From positions 1-22,004 of the forward strand of contig DEWY01000007.1 of assembly GCA_002363865.1 (NCBI GenBank): a stretch of DNA of 22,004 nucleotides, read 5' to 3'. A program made the position numbers and the translations under genes. Each line of letters begins with the position of its first letter. The first letter of the stretch is position 1. Below the pieces are notes generated by a model. The model did not search any database. It saw nothing but the letters and a program-made list of their open reading frames with translations, and had not been told where the DNA came from. Shown here one piece after another: positions 14,452 through 22,004 of the stretch. The DNA comes from Caulobacteraceae bacterium UBA3198. Lineage in GTDB: Bacteria; Pseudomonadota; Alphaproteobacteria; Caulobacterales; Caulobacteraceae.

Positions 14452-16023
14452 ATGTCTCTGGCGACGGCAGATTTACCCACAGACCCCGAGGAACTTCGGG
14501 CTTTTGCGGCGGCGCTGCAGTCCGAACTCTATGCCAAAATCCTGCATATTGAGAAGCTGAGGGGCGAGCTGGCGCGGCTGAAGCGCGCCCGCTTCGGCCA
14601 GTCCTCGGAGAAGATCGACCGCCAGATCGACCTGCTCGAGCTGGTCATCGGCGATGTGGAAGAGGCCGAGGCCGAAGACGAGGCGCGCACCGCCTCAACG
14701 TCGCCGGCAAGCCCAAGGGCGACGCCGGTGGCGCGTCAGGGAAATCGACGCCCGCTTCCAGACCATTTGCCGCGCGAGATCGTCACCCATCCTGGGCCAT
14801 GCGCCTGTCCGACCTGCGGGTCCGACAAGTTGCGCAAAGTCGCCAACGATGAGCGCGAGGTGCTCGAGTACATCCCTTCGCACTTCAAGGTGGTCGTGCA
14901 CGTGCGGCCCAAGCTCAGCTGCCGTGACTGTGAGACTATCTCCCAGGCGCCGATGCCGAGCCTGCCGATCGAACGTGGGCGCCCAGGCGCGGCTTTGCTC
15001 GCCCACGTCGCGGTGTCCAAGTACTGCGATCACCTGCCTCTCAACCGGCAATCGGAGATTTACGCCCGGGAGGGCGTGGAGCTGGAACGCTCCACCATGG
15101 CTGACTGGATCGGGCGCATGGCCTGGCTTCTGACCGCGCTCTCCGAAGCCATAGGCGGCTACGCCAGGGCAGGCCCCAGCGTCCATGCCGACGATACGCC
15201 CGTGCCTGTCCAAGAGCCCGGACGGGGGAGCACTCGCACGGGGCGCCTGTGGGTCGTTGTCCGAGATGAGCGGGGCTGGGCGCCCTGCCACCCGCCGGCG
15301 GCCTATTATCGCTACTCCCCCGACCGCAAGGGCGAGCACGCCCGTGCGCTGCTGGCTCCGTGTCGCGGCTTCCTGCACGCCGACGCCTATGCGGGCTTCG
15401 ACAGGCTCTATGAGCCGGACCCCGACACCGGCCAGGTCAGGCTGGTGGAGGTCGCCTGCTGGGCGCATGCGCGGCGTGAGATCTTCGAGGAGCACGCCAA
15501 GACGAAATCACCTCTGGCGCGGGAAGCGCTTGAGCGGATCGGTGACATCTTCGCGATCGAACGTGAGATCAACGGGCGGCCTCCGGAGGAGCGCCTGGCT
15601 GTGCGTCAGGCCCGCAGCGTACCACTCCTGACCGAGCTCAAGGCCTTCCTGGAAAACAGCCTGATGCGGATCAGCCGCAAGGGCGAGCTCGCAAAGGCCA
15701 TCCGTTACAGCCTCAAACTATGGCCGGCGCTCTGCCGCTTCACTGAAGACGGCCGGCTGGAAATGTCCAACAACGCCGCTGAGCGCGCGATCCGCCCTCT
15801 GACCCTGGGCCGCCAGAACTGGACCTTCCTGGGCTCCGACTCTGGCGGTGACCGCGCCGCGGTCTTCTACACGATCATCCAGACCTGCCGGCTCAACGAC
15901 ATCAATCCCGAGGCCAATCTCGCCGACATCATCGGCCGTATCGGCGATCATCCCGCCAGCCGGATCGATGAGCTCCTGCCGTGGAACTGGCAGCCCACCA
16001 ACGCCGACCTAGCGGCCGCATAG
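14452..16023 (+). CDS. tnpC: IS66 transposase TnpC
   Basis: A 523-residue IS66 DDE transposase of normal length. An N-terminal coiled-coil/leucine-rich segment (LQSELYAKILHIEKLRGEL) leads to RARFGQSSEKIDRQIDLLEL, then a zinc-binding motif CACPTCGSDKLR. The catalytic region has HADDTPVPV (Asp247-Asp248), CWAHARREIFE, and NNAAERAIRPL with Glu444, followed by the conserved NWTFLGSDSGG. The C-terminal DUF-type tail ending near ELLPWNWQP is also typical. The frame is uninterrupted, so the enzyme is probably active. It starts 61 bp after tnpB. Confidence 0.96.
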   Translation: MSLATADLPTDPEELRAFAAALQSELYAKILHIEKLRGELARLKRARFGQSSEKIDRQIDLLELVIGDVEEAEAEDEARTASTSPASPRATPVARQGNRRPLPDHLPREIVTHPGPCACPTCGSDKLRKVANDEREVLEYIPSHFKVVVHVRPKLSCRDCETISQAPMPSLPIERGRPGAALLAHVAVSKYCDHLPLNRQSEIYAREGVELERSTMADWIGRMAWLLTALSEAIGGYARAGPSVHADDTPVPVQEPGRGSTRTGRLWVVVRDERGWAPCHPPAAYYRYSPDRKGEHARALLAPCRGFLHADAYAGFDRLYEPDPDTGQVRLVEVACWAHARREIFEEHAKTKSPLAREALERIGDIFAIEREINGRPPEERLAVRQARSVPLLTELKAFLENSLMRISRKGELAKAIRYSLKLWPALCRFTEDGRLEMSNNAAERAIRPLTLGRQNWTFLGSDSGGDRAAVFYTIIQTCRLNDINPEANLADIIGRIGDHPASRIDELLPWNWQPTNADLAAA

Positions 16024-16076
16024 CCGAAGCCGAGATCCATCATAGCGCGAAGGACGGGCCATGACCGGACGCGTAC

Positions 16077-16084
16077 GGAGGTAT
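16077..16084. repeat. IS66 target-site duplication, right copy
   Basis: GGAGGTAT, identical to the copy at 13531-13538, directly after the right inverted repeat. Confidence 0.9.
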
Positions 16085-16424
16085 ACAAACAAGCACCGGT
16101 TTAGAGATCGGTAAAGGTCCCGCACAGGATCGGATCCGTAGACACCAGAGTAATGAGATGTAACGACGAACCGGCCGCAGCCAGGTACTGGCGAAACCCA
16201 GGGGGTCAGAGCGCTTCGAGCGCGTTGACGTGATTAGAGAGCCGGTCCGCGGACTTCATCTAGGCCAGCAGCTTCGACCGCTACAGCAACGGGCCGAACA
16301 CATGACTGGACTAGACCGAGCGCCAAACGTCGACTGCACCCTTGCACCCCGGAGATAGTCCACACATGGGGTCCCTATCGACGACACATCAGGGAACCCG
16401 GGTGGGTGGAGGTCGTCCCCACCA
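16085..16424. other. Unassigned 340-bp stretch
   Basis: No recognisable gene, repeat or RNA. Stops are frequent in all frames, with little coding bias. It lies between the IS66 element and the IS5 C-terminal fragment and is probably decayed DNA. Confidence 0.4.
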
Positions 16425-16628
16425 TCACGTCATCGAGATCATCCGCCGCTCCGACCCGGAGAGGGGCTTTGAGGGCCTGTCCGCCGTTGGGTGGTCGAGC
16501 GGACCTTCGGCTGGACGACTAGATGGCGCCGACTGGTCCGCGAATACAAGGTCCGGAGCGACGTCTCGCAGGTCATGACCGTCGTCTGTGTGGGTGGGAA
16601 CCGGCTACGCCGGACCAGCCACCCGTGA
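16425..16628 (+). pseudogene. IS5-family transposase, C-terminal fragment
   Basis: The segment reads HHVIEIIRRSDPERGFEGL, then after a one-base shift VRRWVVERTFGW, followed by TRWRRLVREYKVRSDVSQVM and NRLRRTSHP with a stop at 16626-16628. RRWVVERTFGW is the hallmark of IS5 transposases around the catalytic Glu, and RWRRLVRDYE follows in intact relatives. Everything N-terminal of IEIIRRSD is absent here. An N-terminal fragment of the same kind of transposase occurs at 18219-18720 in the same orientation. Confidence 0.75.
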
Positions 16629-16713
16629 GTTTCCAAACGGACTCTCACAACCTTCGTAGTGCAGAGTGGAGCAACACCACACATCTCCATCCCGCGCGGC
16701 CCGCCCTTTAACG

Positions 16714-17403
16714 CTAATTTCCCATCAAGGAACGGTTTCCTTCACGGGTCAGGCAGTCGGCGAAGCGCTTTCCCCGTTCATCTCGATGGTGCTCGCCGGT
16801 CTCGCGCACGTCGTCGATGCGGTCCACCCGCAGATGCCGAAAGTCGCGCGCCCTCTCGCACCAGATCGTCAGAAGCCAGACCGTGTCGAATACGGTGAGG
16901 CCGAGCGGGCGGGCGCGGCGGGTGGACGGCTTCTCCGCGAGGCTCATGTAGCTGATCTCAAGCACCATTCGCCGCCGGATGGCCGTGCGCAGTGTCTCCA
17001 GGTGGGGCGCTTTCGCCGCATCGCTCGGCCCCGCCTCAAACGAACTGTCCAAGAAGGCCCGGCGCGTCTCGTCGCTTACGGCGGACGCGATCTTGGCCGC
17101 CGCCCGTCGGGCGGCCTCGGACATGCGCGCGTCGGTGCGCACGGCGACGAGTCGCAAGCCGAGAGCAACCGCCGACAGTTCGTCTTCGTCGAACCGCAAT
17201 GACGGCATAAAATAGCCAGGCTCCATGACATAGCCGACGCCACCCTCGCCGCGGATGGGGGCGCCCATGGCCTGCAGATCGGCGATGTCCCGATAAAGTG
17301 TGCGCAGTGACACGCCCATCTCTCGCGCCAATTCACACGCCGTCACCGGAGTGCGGCGCAGACGCAACTCGTCGAGAAGCTGGAAGAGACGAAATAGTCG
17401 CAT
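16714..17403 (-). CDS. HTH/WYL-domain transcriptional regulator (YafY type)
   Basis: A 229-residue regulator. The N-terminal DeoR-like winged helix-turn-helix is MRLFRLFQLLDELRLRRTPV, then LAREMGVSLRTLYRDIADLQ (about 26-45), and the C-terminal half is the WYL ligand-sensing domain, with RARPLGLTVFDTVWLLTIWC and RDFRHLRVDRI in place of the namesake motif. I chose the ATG at 17401-17403 because MRxFRLFQLLDxLR is the conserved start; the open frame extends to 17637, but that part is the antisense of the neighbouring signal-peptide gene. It is divergent from the SnoaL-like gene with 70 bp between starts, the usual arrangement for control of a neighbour and of itself. The effector is unknown. Confidence 0.92.
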   Translation of the reverse strand: MRLFRLFQLLDELRLRRTPVTACELAREMGVSLRTLYRDIADLQAMGAPIRGEGGVGYVMEPGYFMPSLRFDEDELSAVALGLRLVAVRTDARMSEAARRAAAKIASAVSDETRRAFLDSSFEAGPSDAAKAPHLETLRTAIRRRMVLEISYMSLAEKPSTRRARPLGLTVFDTVWLLTIWCERARDFRHLRVDRIDDVRETGEHHRDERGKRFADCLTREGNRSLMGN

Positions 17404-17473
17404 GGAACGCCACTGCCGTTTTCTGACACTGACGGGATTTAGCATGAGCCCGTCCAACGCAGAAGGAACAAAC
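17404..17473. promoter_or_regulatory. Divergent promoter region with direct repeats
   Basis: A 70-bp region between the WYL regulator and the SnoaL-like gene. It contains CACTGCCG (17411-17418) and CACTGACG (17427-17434), a direct repeat spaced 16 bp apart, about one and a half helical turns. This is a candidate regulator site. The plus-strand gene has a clear ribosome binding site, AGAAGGA, before ATG 17474. Confidence 0.4.
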
Positions 17474-17935
17474 ATGCGGATTGTGAAATCAGCGGCGCTC
17501 GCTGCCGCATTGCTCGCGACTGCCGGCGCCGTCCAAGCACAGGAGACCGCGATGCCCGACGAGACCAGAGTTTTAGCCACAATTGAGAGCATGACATCGG
17601 CCTTCGCCGCTGGCGACATCGACCGGATCATGTCCACCTACGCGCCGGGAGCAGTCGTTGTTGGCGAGCCGGGCCAGCCAACGAGGGGCGACGCCGCACT
17701 GCGGGCGATGTTCGCTGCCTTCATCGAATCCGGCGTCTCCTTCAATTACGGCGAGCATGAGGTTGTCATTGCCGGCGACACCGCCCTGCACTTGATGAAG
17801 TGGACCGCGCCAGGCCCAGACGGTACGGAGGCGAGCGCCCTTTCGGTGGCCGTGCTGCGCCGCCAGCCTGATGGTGCCTGGAAGATGGTGATAGACCATC
17901 CCTCCGGCGACCGAGTCATGCGGGATGGGCTCTAG
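17474..17935 (+). CDS. Exported SnoaL-like/DUF4440 (NTF2-fold) protein
   Basis: A 153-residue protein with a Sec signal peptide (MRIVKSAALAAALLATAGAV, predicted cut after Ala22 in VQA-QE), so it should be periplasmic. The mature part has the NTF2-like/DUF4440 pattern: ESMTSAFAAGDIDRIMSTYA, GDAALRAMFAAFIESG, and a C-terminal VAVLRRQPDGAWKMVIDHPS. Such small alpha+beta cone proteins bind or transform small hydrophobic molecules; many have no known activity. The start was chosen for the AGAAGGA site 5 bp upstream and the immediate signal peptide. It is divergent from a WYL regulator, which probably controls it. Confidence 0.85.
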   Translation: MRIVKSAALAAALLATAGAVQAQETAMPDETRVLATIESMTSAFAAGDIDRIMSTYAPGAVVVGEPGQPTRGDAALRAMFAAFIESGVSFNYGEHEVVIAGDTALHLMKWTAPGPDGTEASALSVAVLRRQPDGAWKMVIDHPSGDRVMRDGL

Positions 17936-18218
17936 GTGTGGATGCTCAATAGGTTGTCCTCGTTGAGGCGTTCAGTCTTCACGATGCGCGCCGTCGCCGC
18001 GTGATTCAGATGAAGGCGGCTGGCGAGGTTCGGAATTGGTGCGGCTCACCTGTTCGTCTCATCCGGCGCCTTCCCGTTCGCTCGCAAGGTTGGGGTGACG
18101 GCCGAGATCTCGAAGAAGCCATTAGGGCTCTTCGAGGCTGTTAGAGGAGGCGTGAGCGGCGTTCCGCTTCATCGTGGGCTGTGATTCAAGCTCGGGATGT
18201 GGGCAGAGCCGTGGCCGG

Positions 18219-18720
18219 ATGGCCAAGATTGCGAAGAAGACCAAACGATACCCGTCTGATCTGACGGCCGAAAAGTGGGCGGTTATCGCACCCTTGATGC
18301 CCAACCCGGGGCATCGAGGCCGGCCGCGGGAGGTGGAGTTCCGCGAGGTGATCAGCGCGGTGCTCTACCTTGTCCGCTCGGGCTGCGACTGGCCCATGCC
18401 GCCCGTCCACTTCGGCCACTGGCGTACGGTCTACGGCTGGTTCCGCGAGCTGGCGCGGCGCTTCGCTTGCCCGAACCCGCATCGACTTCTCCTCAAGGCC
18501 TCTGTGAAAGAGTGAATCATTTCGAGGCCGGCACCGCCGGCAAGAAGGTGGTCGGGGTAATCGGCGCATCGCTGTGGACCCCGACGAGCGGCTCCTGATG
18601 GTCCATCTGACATCGGCCGACATCAGCGACAACGCCGGCGCGCAGATCATCCTGGACGGTGTGCGCAAGCGCTGGCCCTGGGTCAAGCACCTGTTCGCCG
18701 ACGCGCTACGGACTGTGTAG
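18219..18720 (+). pseudogene. IS5-family transposase, N-terminal and central fragment
   Basis: Begins MAKIAKKTKRYPSDLTAEKW, followed by MPNPGHRGRPREVEFREVIS and LYLVRSGCDWPMPPVHFGHW, the N-terminal domain of an IS5 transposase. The frame stops at 18513-18515. The central part follows in another frame, after a deletion: KKVVGV, then RIAVDPDERLLMVHLTSADI, SDNAGAQIILDGVRKRWPWV and KHLFADAL, ending at TAG 18718-18720. The first catalytic Asp region and the C-terminal Glu region are missing. The remaining C-terminus of this family (IEIIRRSD onward) is found at 16425-16628. Confidence 0.8.
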
Positions 18721-18783
18721 ACACCTGCTAGAGGTTCGCTGCGTGGTCCCGGGGGGGGCATTGCGCCACGCGTCAATGGCGTT

Positions 18784-18803
18784 ATGGTAATGAGCATTAC
18801 CGT
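18784..18803. promoter_or_regulatory. Palindromic operator-like site upstream of the TonB receptor
   Basis: GGTAATG (18786-18792), two bases, then its exact complement CATTACC (18795-18801); the outer A and T at 18784 and 18803 also pair. It lies 43-60 bp before the receptor start, where a repressor would cover the promoter. The shape resembles sites of dimeric metal or ligand regulators such as the Fur superfamily, but I cannot assign a regulator. Confidence 0.55.
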
Positions 18804-18845
18804 CAGCATAGAGGCAACAATGCCTAGCGGACTGAGGGGGGAAAC

Positions 18846-21389
18846 ATGAAAAATTGCACGAATCTACGATTCGCCTTCGCGAGCGGCGCATCCGCGCTCG
18901 CTCTGGCTGCGGCCTCGCCTGGTTGGGCGCAAGACACCGGCTTCACCATTGAAGAGCTGGTGGTGACGGCTGAAAGGCGCGATCAGCGCCTTCAGGATGT
19001 GCCCGTGGCCGTGACGGCCTATACAAGTGAGCGGCGCGACGTGCTTGGGGTAGCCAACGTCGAGGATTTGGCGCGTGTATCGCCGAGCGTCACTTATACC
19101 AACAACGACCGCCTCTCGATCCGAGGCTTTGGTCGCCTGACCAATGCTATCGGAACCGATCCTTCCGTAGCGCTGTACTCGGACGGCATTTTCTCAAACA
19201 GCATGGCCGATGCATCCACGCCGTCGCTGTTTATCGAACGCACGGAGATTCTGCGTGGACCCCAGGGCACGCTGTACGGGCGCAATTCCATCGGCGGGGC
19301 GCTGAACATCATCGCCAAGCGTCCGACAGAGGATTTCAATGGTGAACTCCGCGCCGTCCTTGGGAACTACGGCACCTGGCGAACCGACGCCTTGGTTCGT
19401 GGACCGATCACGGATGGCCTACGCTTCCTTCTCGGGGGCTCTCTGGAGCGCCGAGAGGAAGGCTTCTTCGAGAACCTCGGGCCTGCCGGCGATTCCAGCG
19501 CTGTTAAACGGTACATAGTCGAGGCCCAGCTGGAAGCCGATCTTGGCGAGAACATCACGGCCCGCCTGCGCTATACGAAATTCGACTGGGATGACAGCTT
19601 CGGCGTTGGCAACGTCCACGAGTCGATCACGAGCCGCTACGACACCACGTCTCCGACCGGTCTCGGCAATGCTGGCCTCTACTACAATCCGACCTTCGGC
19701 TTCGCAGGAACTAATCCGGCGATGACCGACCCCTACAAGATCAGCACCAACCAGACGAGTGAAGGTAAGCTCAGTAATCATGAGCGATTGCACTTAGACC
19801 TTACCTGGGATCTTGACGGCATGACCCTCAAGTATCTGGCCGGCTACCAATCCTATCTCTACGACACGGCTGGGGACGAGGATCGTTCATCGCGCACCGG
19901 CCTATTCAGCGTGCCGACCGCGACGCCTTTCGGCGCCTACACCGCTACGGGCGTGTCGCCAGACCAGAGGTTCTTCTACCGCGAGGACCAAAAATGGTAC
20001 TCCAACGAGATCAACCTGTCATCGAACACGGGCGGGCCACTGCGCTGGATCGCCGGTCTGTACCAGTATCATCAAACCTACGCGCAACCCCAGGGCCAGC
20101 GGGTCCTTAACGATCCGGCCGTTCAGAACCCGATCAATCTGGCGACCAGTGGCCCGGCGGCACCGAACCCGATGGGGAACTATCTCTTCGTAGACGGTAC
20201 GCTTGAGGTGGATTCTTACGCGGCCTTTCTTCAGGTCGACTATGATATCACCGATACCATCACGTTTACGGGTGGTATCCGGTACACGGTCGATGAGAAG
20301 TCGGGTACAGACTCGGCTCGCTACGTGTCGCGCACCAACACCACGACCACCATCCTGGCCGCCGCGGGGATACCGGCCGCCGTCGGCCAAGGGATCGCGG
20401 TGGATTTGACAACCTTTGCCATATGCGGCGGCCCAACCATCGCGTCCTGCCTGGCCAACCCGTTGTACGCCAATGTACGTGAGCTCTCAGGCGGTGGTCT
20501 GACGCGTGACCTGTCGGGCGACTACGACGCCTGGACCGGGACCTTGGGTCTGCAATGGCAGCCGGACAGCGGCACCAACGCCTACGCCCGTTACAGCCGC
20601 GGTTATAAGTCGGGTGGTTGGCAGGCCTCGAGCGGCCTCGCTCCGATCCCCTATGCTGATCCCGAATATGTTGACAACTTCGAGCTCGGGCTGAAGAAAA
20701 ATGTGGGGCGGCGCTTCCAACTGAATTCTGCGCTGTTCTACGCGGACTATCAGGGTTTTCAGGCGCCGCTGACCGTGGTTCTTAACCCCGCGGCGGGCTT
20801 AACGGGCAGTCAGTTCGTGAATCTGGACGCTGTGAGTTGGGGCCTTGAGATGGAGGCCCAGTGGGCTCCGATCGATCATCTGCAGATTTTCGCGAGCTAT
20901 TCGTACCTCAATACCGAGATTAAGAGCGGCTGCTGCTTCGTCGATACAGCCGACCCGAAGGCTCTGCAGGCGGGCGCGCGACCTACGGGCGTCGTGTTGC
21001 CGAACGGAAGCAGGCTCCAGACCCTCGTTGGGAACAGGCTTCCCATAACTCCGGAGAACAAACTCAACCTAGGACTGAATTACACAGTCGAGTTGGCTGA
21101 GGGCAATCTCGTACTTGGGGCCACCTACACCTTCACCGACGAGCAACAGGCCGTCGTTTTTGCTCAGCCGGGCTTCCGCTCGCCATCGAACGAAGTCGTC
21201 GACTTCCGGGCGCTTTGGAAGGACGTCGACGATCGCTACACGGTGATCGGTTACGTCAAGAACGCCTTTGATGAGTTGGCCTATCAGGACTTCCGAACCG
21301 GAGCCCCCTCGGCCAGCGGAATCCAGCGCACCACATTGAAGCCGAACTTTCCTCGGACCTATGGGATAGAATTCCAGTACCGGTTCTAA
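18846..21389 (+). CDS. TonB-dependent outer membrane receptor
   Basis: An 847-residue TonB-dependent receptor that imports a large or scarce nutrient across the outer membrane with energy from TonB-ExbBD. A signal peptide precedes the cut after Ala28 (GWA-QD). The TonB box is IEELVVTAERR (35-45). The plug domain contains LSIRGFG, and RGPQGTLYGRN at 137-147. The barrel follows and ends in FQYRF with a C-terminal Phe, as needed for outer membrane assembly. Starts after a good ribosome binding site (GAGGGGGG). The type is that of sphingomonad/caulobacter receptors linked to catabolism rather than a defined siderophore receptor. It has no partner gene adjacent; the catabolic operon at 8.4-11.9 kb is a possible functional associate but is separated by mobile elements. 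Confidence 0.95.
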   Translation: MKNCTNLRFAFASGASALALAAASPGWAQDTGFTIEELVVTAERRDQRLQDVPVAVTAYTSERRDVLGVANVEDLARVSPSVTYTNNDRLSIRGFGRLTNAIGTDPSVALYSDGIFSNSMADASTPSLFIERTEILRGPQGTLYGRNSIGGALNIIAKRPTEDFNGELRAVLGNYGTWRTDALVRGPITDGLRFLLGGSLERREEGFFENLGPAGDSSAVKRYIVEAQLEADLGENITARLRYTKFDWDDSFGVGNVHESITSRYDTTSPTGLGNAGLYYNPTFGFAGTNPAMTDPYKISTNQTSEGKLSNHERLHLDLTWDLDGMTLKYLAGYQSYLYDTAGDEDRSSRTGLFSVPTATPFGAYTATGVSPDQRFFYREDQKWYSNEINLSSNTGGPLRWIAGLYQYHQTYAQPQGQRVLNDPAVQNPINLATSGPAAPNPMGNYLFVDGTLEVDSYAAFLQVDYDITDTITFTGGIRYTVDEKSGTDSARYVSRTNTTTTILAAAGIPAAVGQGIAVDLTTFAICGGPTIASCLANPLYANVRELSGGGLTRDLSGDYDAWTGTLGLQWQPDSGTNAYARYSRGYKSGGWQASSGLAPIPYADPEYVDNFELGLKKNVGRRFQLNSALFYADYQGFQAPLTVVLNPAAGLTGSQFVNLDAVSWGLEMEAQWAPIDHLQIFASYSYLNTEIKSGCCFVDTADPKALQAGARPTGVVLPNGSRLQTLVGNRLPITPENKLNLGLNYTVELAEGNLVLGATYTFTDEQQAVVFAQPGFRSPSNEVVDFRALWKDVDDRYTVIGYVKNAFDELAYQDFRTGAPSASGIQRTTLKPNFPRTYGIEFQYRF

Positions 21390-21466
21390 GCCAACAGTGG
21401 GCCGTTTCCGAGCGATAGCAGGGAGACGGTCCACCCCTTCCGTTGGTGGCAAGTTGCCTGGTCAGG

Positions 21467-22004
21467 TGACCTGCCCCCTCCGGTCCCTCGATCGTTGTGG
21501 GACCCAGGGGTTTGATAGTTGATCTGCAGCGCTGGCGGTGGCGGCCGGGCGCCATAACCTTTGAGGTTGCGCAGCCGACCGGCCGCGGGGTTCAGCCGCA
21601 CTGCTTCCGGCATTAGGCCGCTATGCGCTGAGTGGGGCCGCAGATTTGTTGTAGTCGCGCCGCCAGCGCTCGATTACGGCCCGGGCGTTCGCTGGGTGGG
21701 CGAAGACCTTCTCGTTCAGGCCCTCGTCGTGCAGCTTGCCGTTGAAGCTCTCCACGAAGCCATTCTGCTGTGGTTTGCTCGGCGCGATGTAGTGCCAGCC
21801 GGTCCCGGTGCGGTTGGTCCATTCCAACATCGCACGGCTTGTCATTTCCGTGCCGTTGTTGCTGACGATGGTGGGTGGCATTCCATGCCGGGCGATCAGG
21901 CCGCGTGCCATGCGATGGCCGCCGATCGAGGTGTCCACGATCAGCGCCAGGGCCTCGCGGGTGAAGTTGTCGACGGCGCACACCAGCTCTTCGACGGGCG
22001 TAAG
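21467..22004 (-). mobile_element. IS3-family element, truncated by the window end
   Basis: The terminal inverted repeat TGACCTGCCCCCT (21467-21479) marks the 3' end of an IS3 element of the type with TGACCTGCCCCC ends. The orfB remnant is on the minus strand, and the element runs off the window edge. Confidence 0.7.
21621..22004 (-). pseudogene. IS3 transposase OrfB, partial and damaged
   Basis: The integrase core of an IS3 OrfB: CAVDNFTREALALIVDTSIG, GMPPTIVSNNGTEMTSRAML, HYIAPSKPQQNGFVESFNG and WRRDYNKSAAPLSA, ending at TAG (21621-21623). Two defects are visible. The second catalytic Asp (normally SDNGTE) is Asn, a single GAC to AAC change, which should abolish activity. A one-base insertion after RRDYN moves the proper C-terminus, RPHSAHSGLMPEAVRLNPAA, into another frame, where it continues open to about 21470. 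The N-terminal part is outside the window; the last bases at the edge repeat, inverted, the first bases of the window. Confidence 0.75.

Larger units (their letters stand above)
13539..16076 (+). mobile_element. Complete IS66-family insertion sequence
   Basis: A 2538-bp element with three ordered genes (tnpA, tnpB, tnpC). Its terminal inverted repeats begin GTACGCGTCCG at 13539-13549 and end CGGACGCGTAC at 16066-16076, with looser matching further in. Identical 8-bp duplications on both sides (GGAGGTAT) show a simple, relatively recent insertion. All three frames are open, so it is the only element in the window that looks intact and potentially mobile. Confidence 0.95.

Noticed and set aside
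16138..16146. GTAGACACC also found at 18717-18725, possible flanking direct repeat of the IS5/regulator segment
   Set aside because: Nine bases can recur by chance over 22 kb, and the copies are not at matching positions relative to the two IS5 fragments.
17936..18218. Possible minus-strand peptide NHAATARIVKTERLNEDNLL
   Set aside because: It looks coding-like for about 30 residues, but no start, no family and no neighbouring continuation could be seen.
1..22004. CRISPR arrays, tRNA or rRNA genes, phage genes, toxin-antitoxin or restriction systems
   Set aside because: No regularly spaced repeats, cloverleaf-type sequence or marker protein motifs were seen on either strand.

Overview
The window is high-GC DNA from a Gram-negative bacterium, most likely an alphaproteobacterium of the Caulobacterales or sphingomonad type. 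The evidence is a large TonB-dependent receptor with a TonB box and C-terminal Phe, a bioA/selO neighbourhood, oxidative catabolic enzymes, and IS630, IS66, IS481, IS5 and IS3 elements of types common in that class. The genus cannot be fixed from the sequence alone. Gene order and the many insertion sequences (IS) mark this as an accessory, rearranged segment.

Left part (1-4.9 kb): an edge fragment of an IS3-type transposase, an unassigned open frame and a decayed alpha/beta hydrolase lead into an intact pair, a zinc alcohol dehydrogenase followed 10 bp later by an aldehyde dehydrogenase, closed by a clear intrinsic terminator. An intact hormone-sensitive-lipase-type hydrolase follows. These three enzymes could act in sequence: ester hydrolysis to an alcohol, then oxidation to aldehyde and acid. 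A small single-domain globin faces them from the other strand, just downstream of bioA.

Middle part (4.9-11.95 kb): bioA (minus strand) has lost its N-terminal region and is joined head-to-head to a selO pseudogene (plus strand) that has also lost its 5' part. The selO remnant is split by an IS630 element; taking the element out restores its reading frame. A second, internally deleted IS630-type relic sits at a CTAG where the selO stop overlaps the stop of a convergent crotonase gene. A minus-strand catabolic operon follows: (broken) amidohydrolase, acyl-CoA dehydrogenase, metallo-beta-lactamase-fold hydrolase and crotonase.

Right part (11.95-22 kb): about 0.8 kb of non-coding DNA with one strong orphan terminator, an IS481 relic with its catalytic core deleted, a complete IS66 element with 8-bp target duplications, two complementary IS5 fragments in swapped order around a divergent WYL regulator/SnoaL-like secreted protein pair, a TonB-dependent receptor with a palindromic operator-like site upstream, and a truncated IS3 element at the edge.

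I see no CRISPR array, tRNA, rRNA, phage structural gene or recognisable defence system. The most interesting material is structural: a traceable series of insertions and deletions that broke bioA, selO and an amidohydrolase, and a recurring pattern of genes that keep both ends but lack the middle. I did not find a convincing new multi-gene system.
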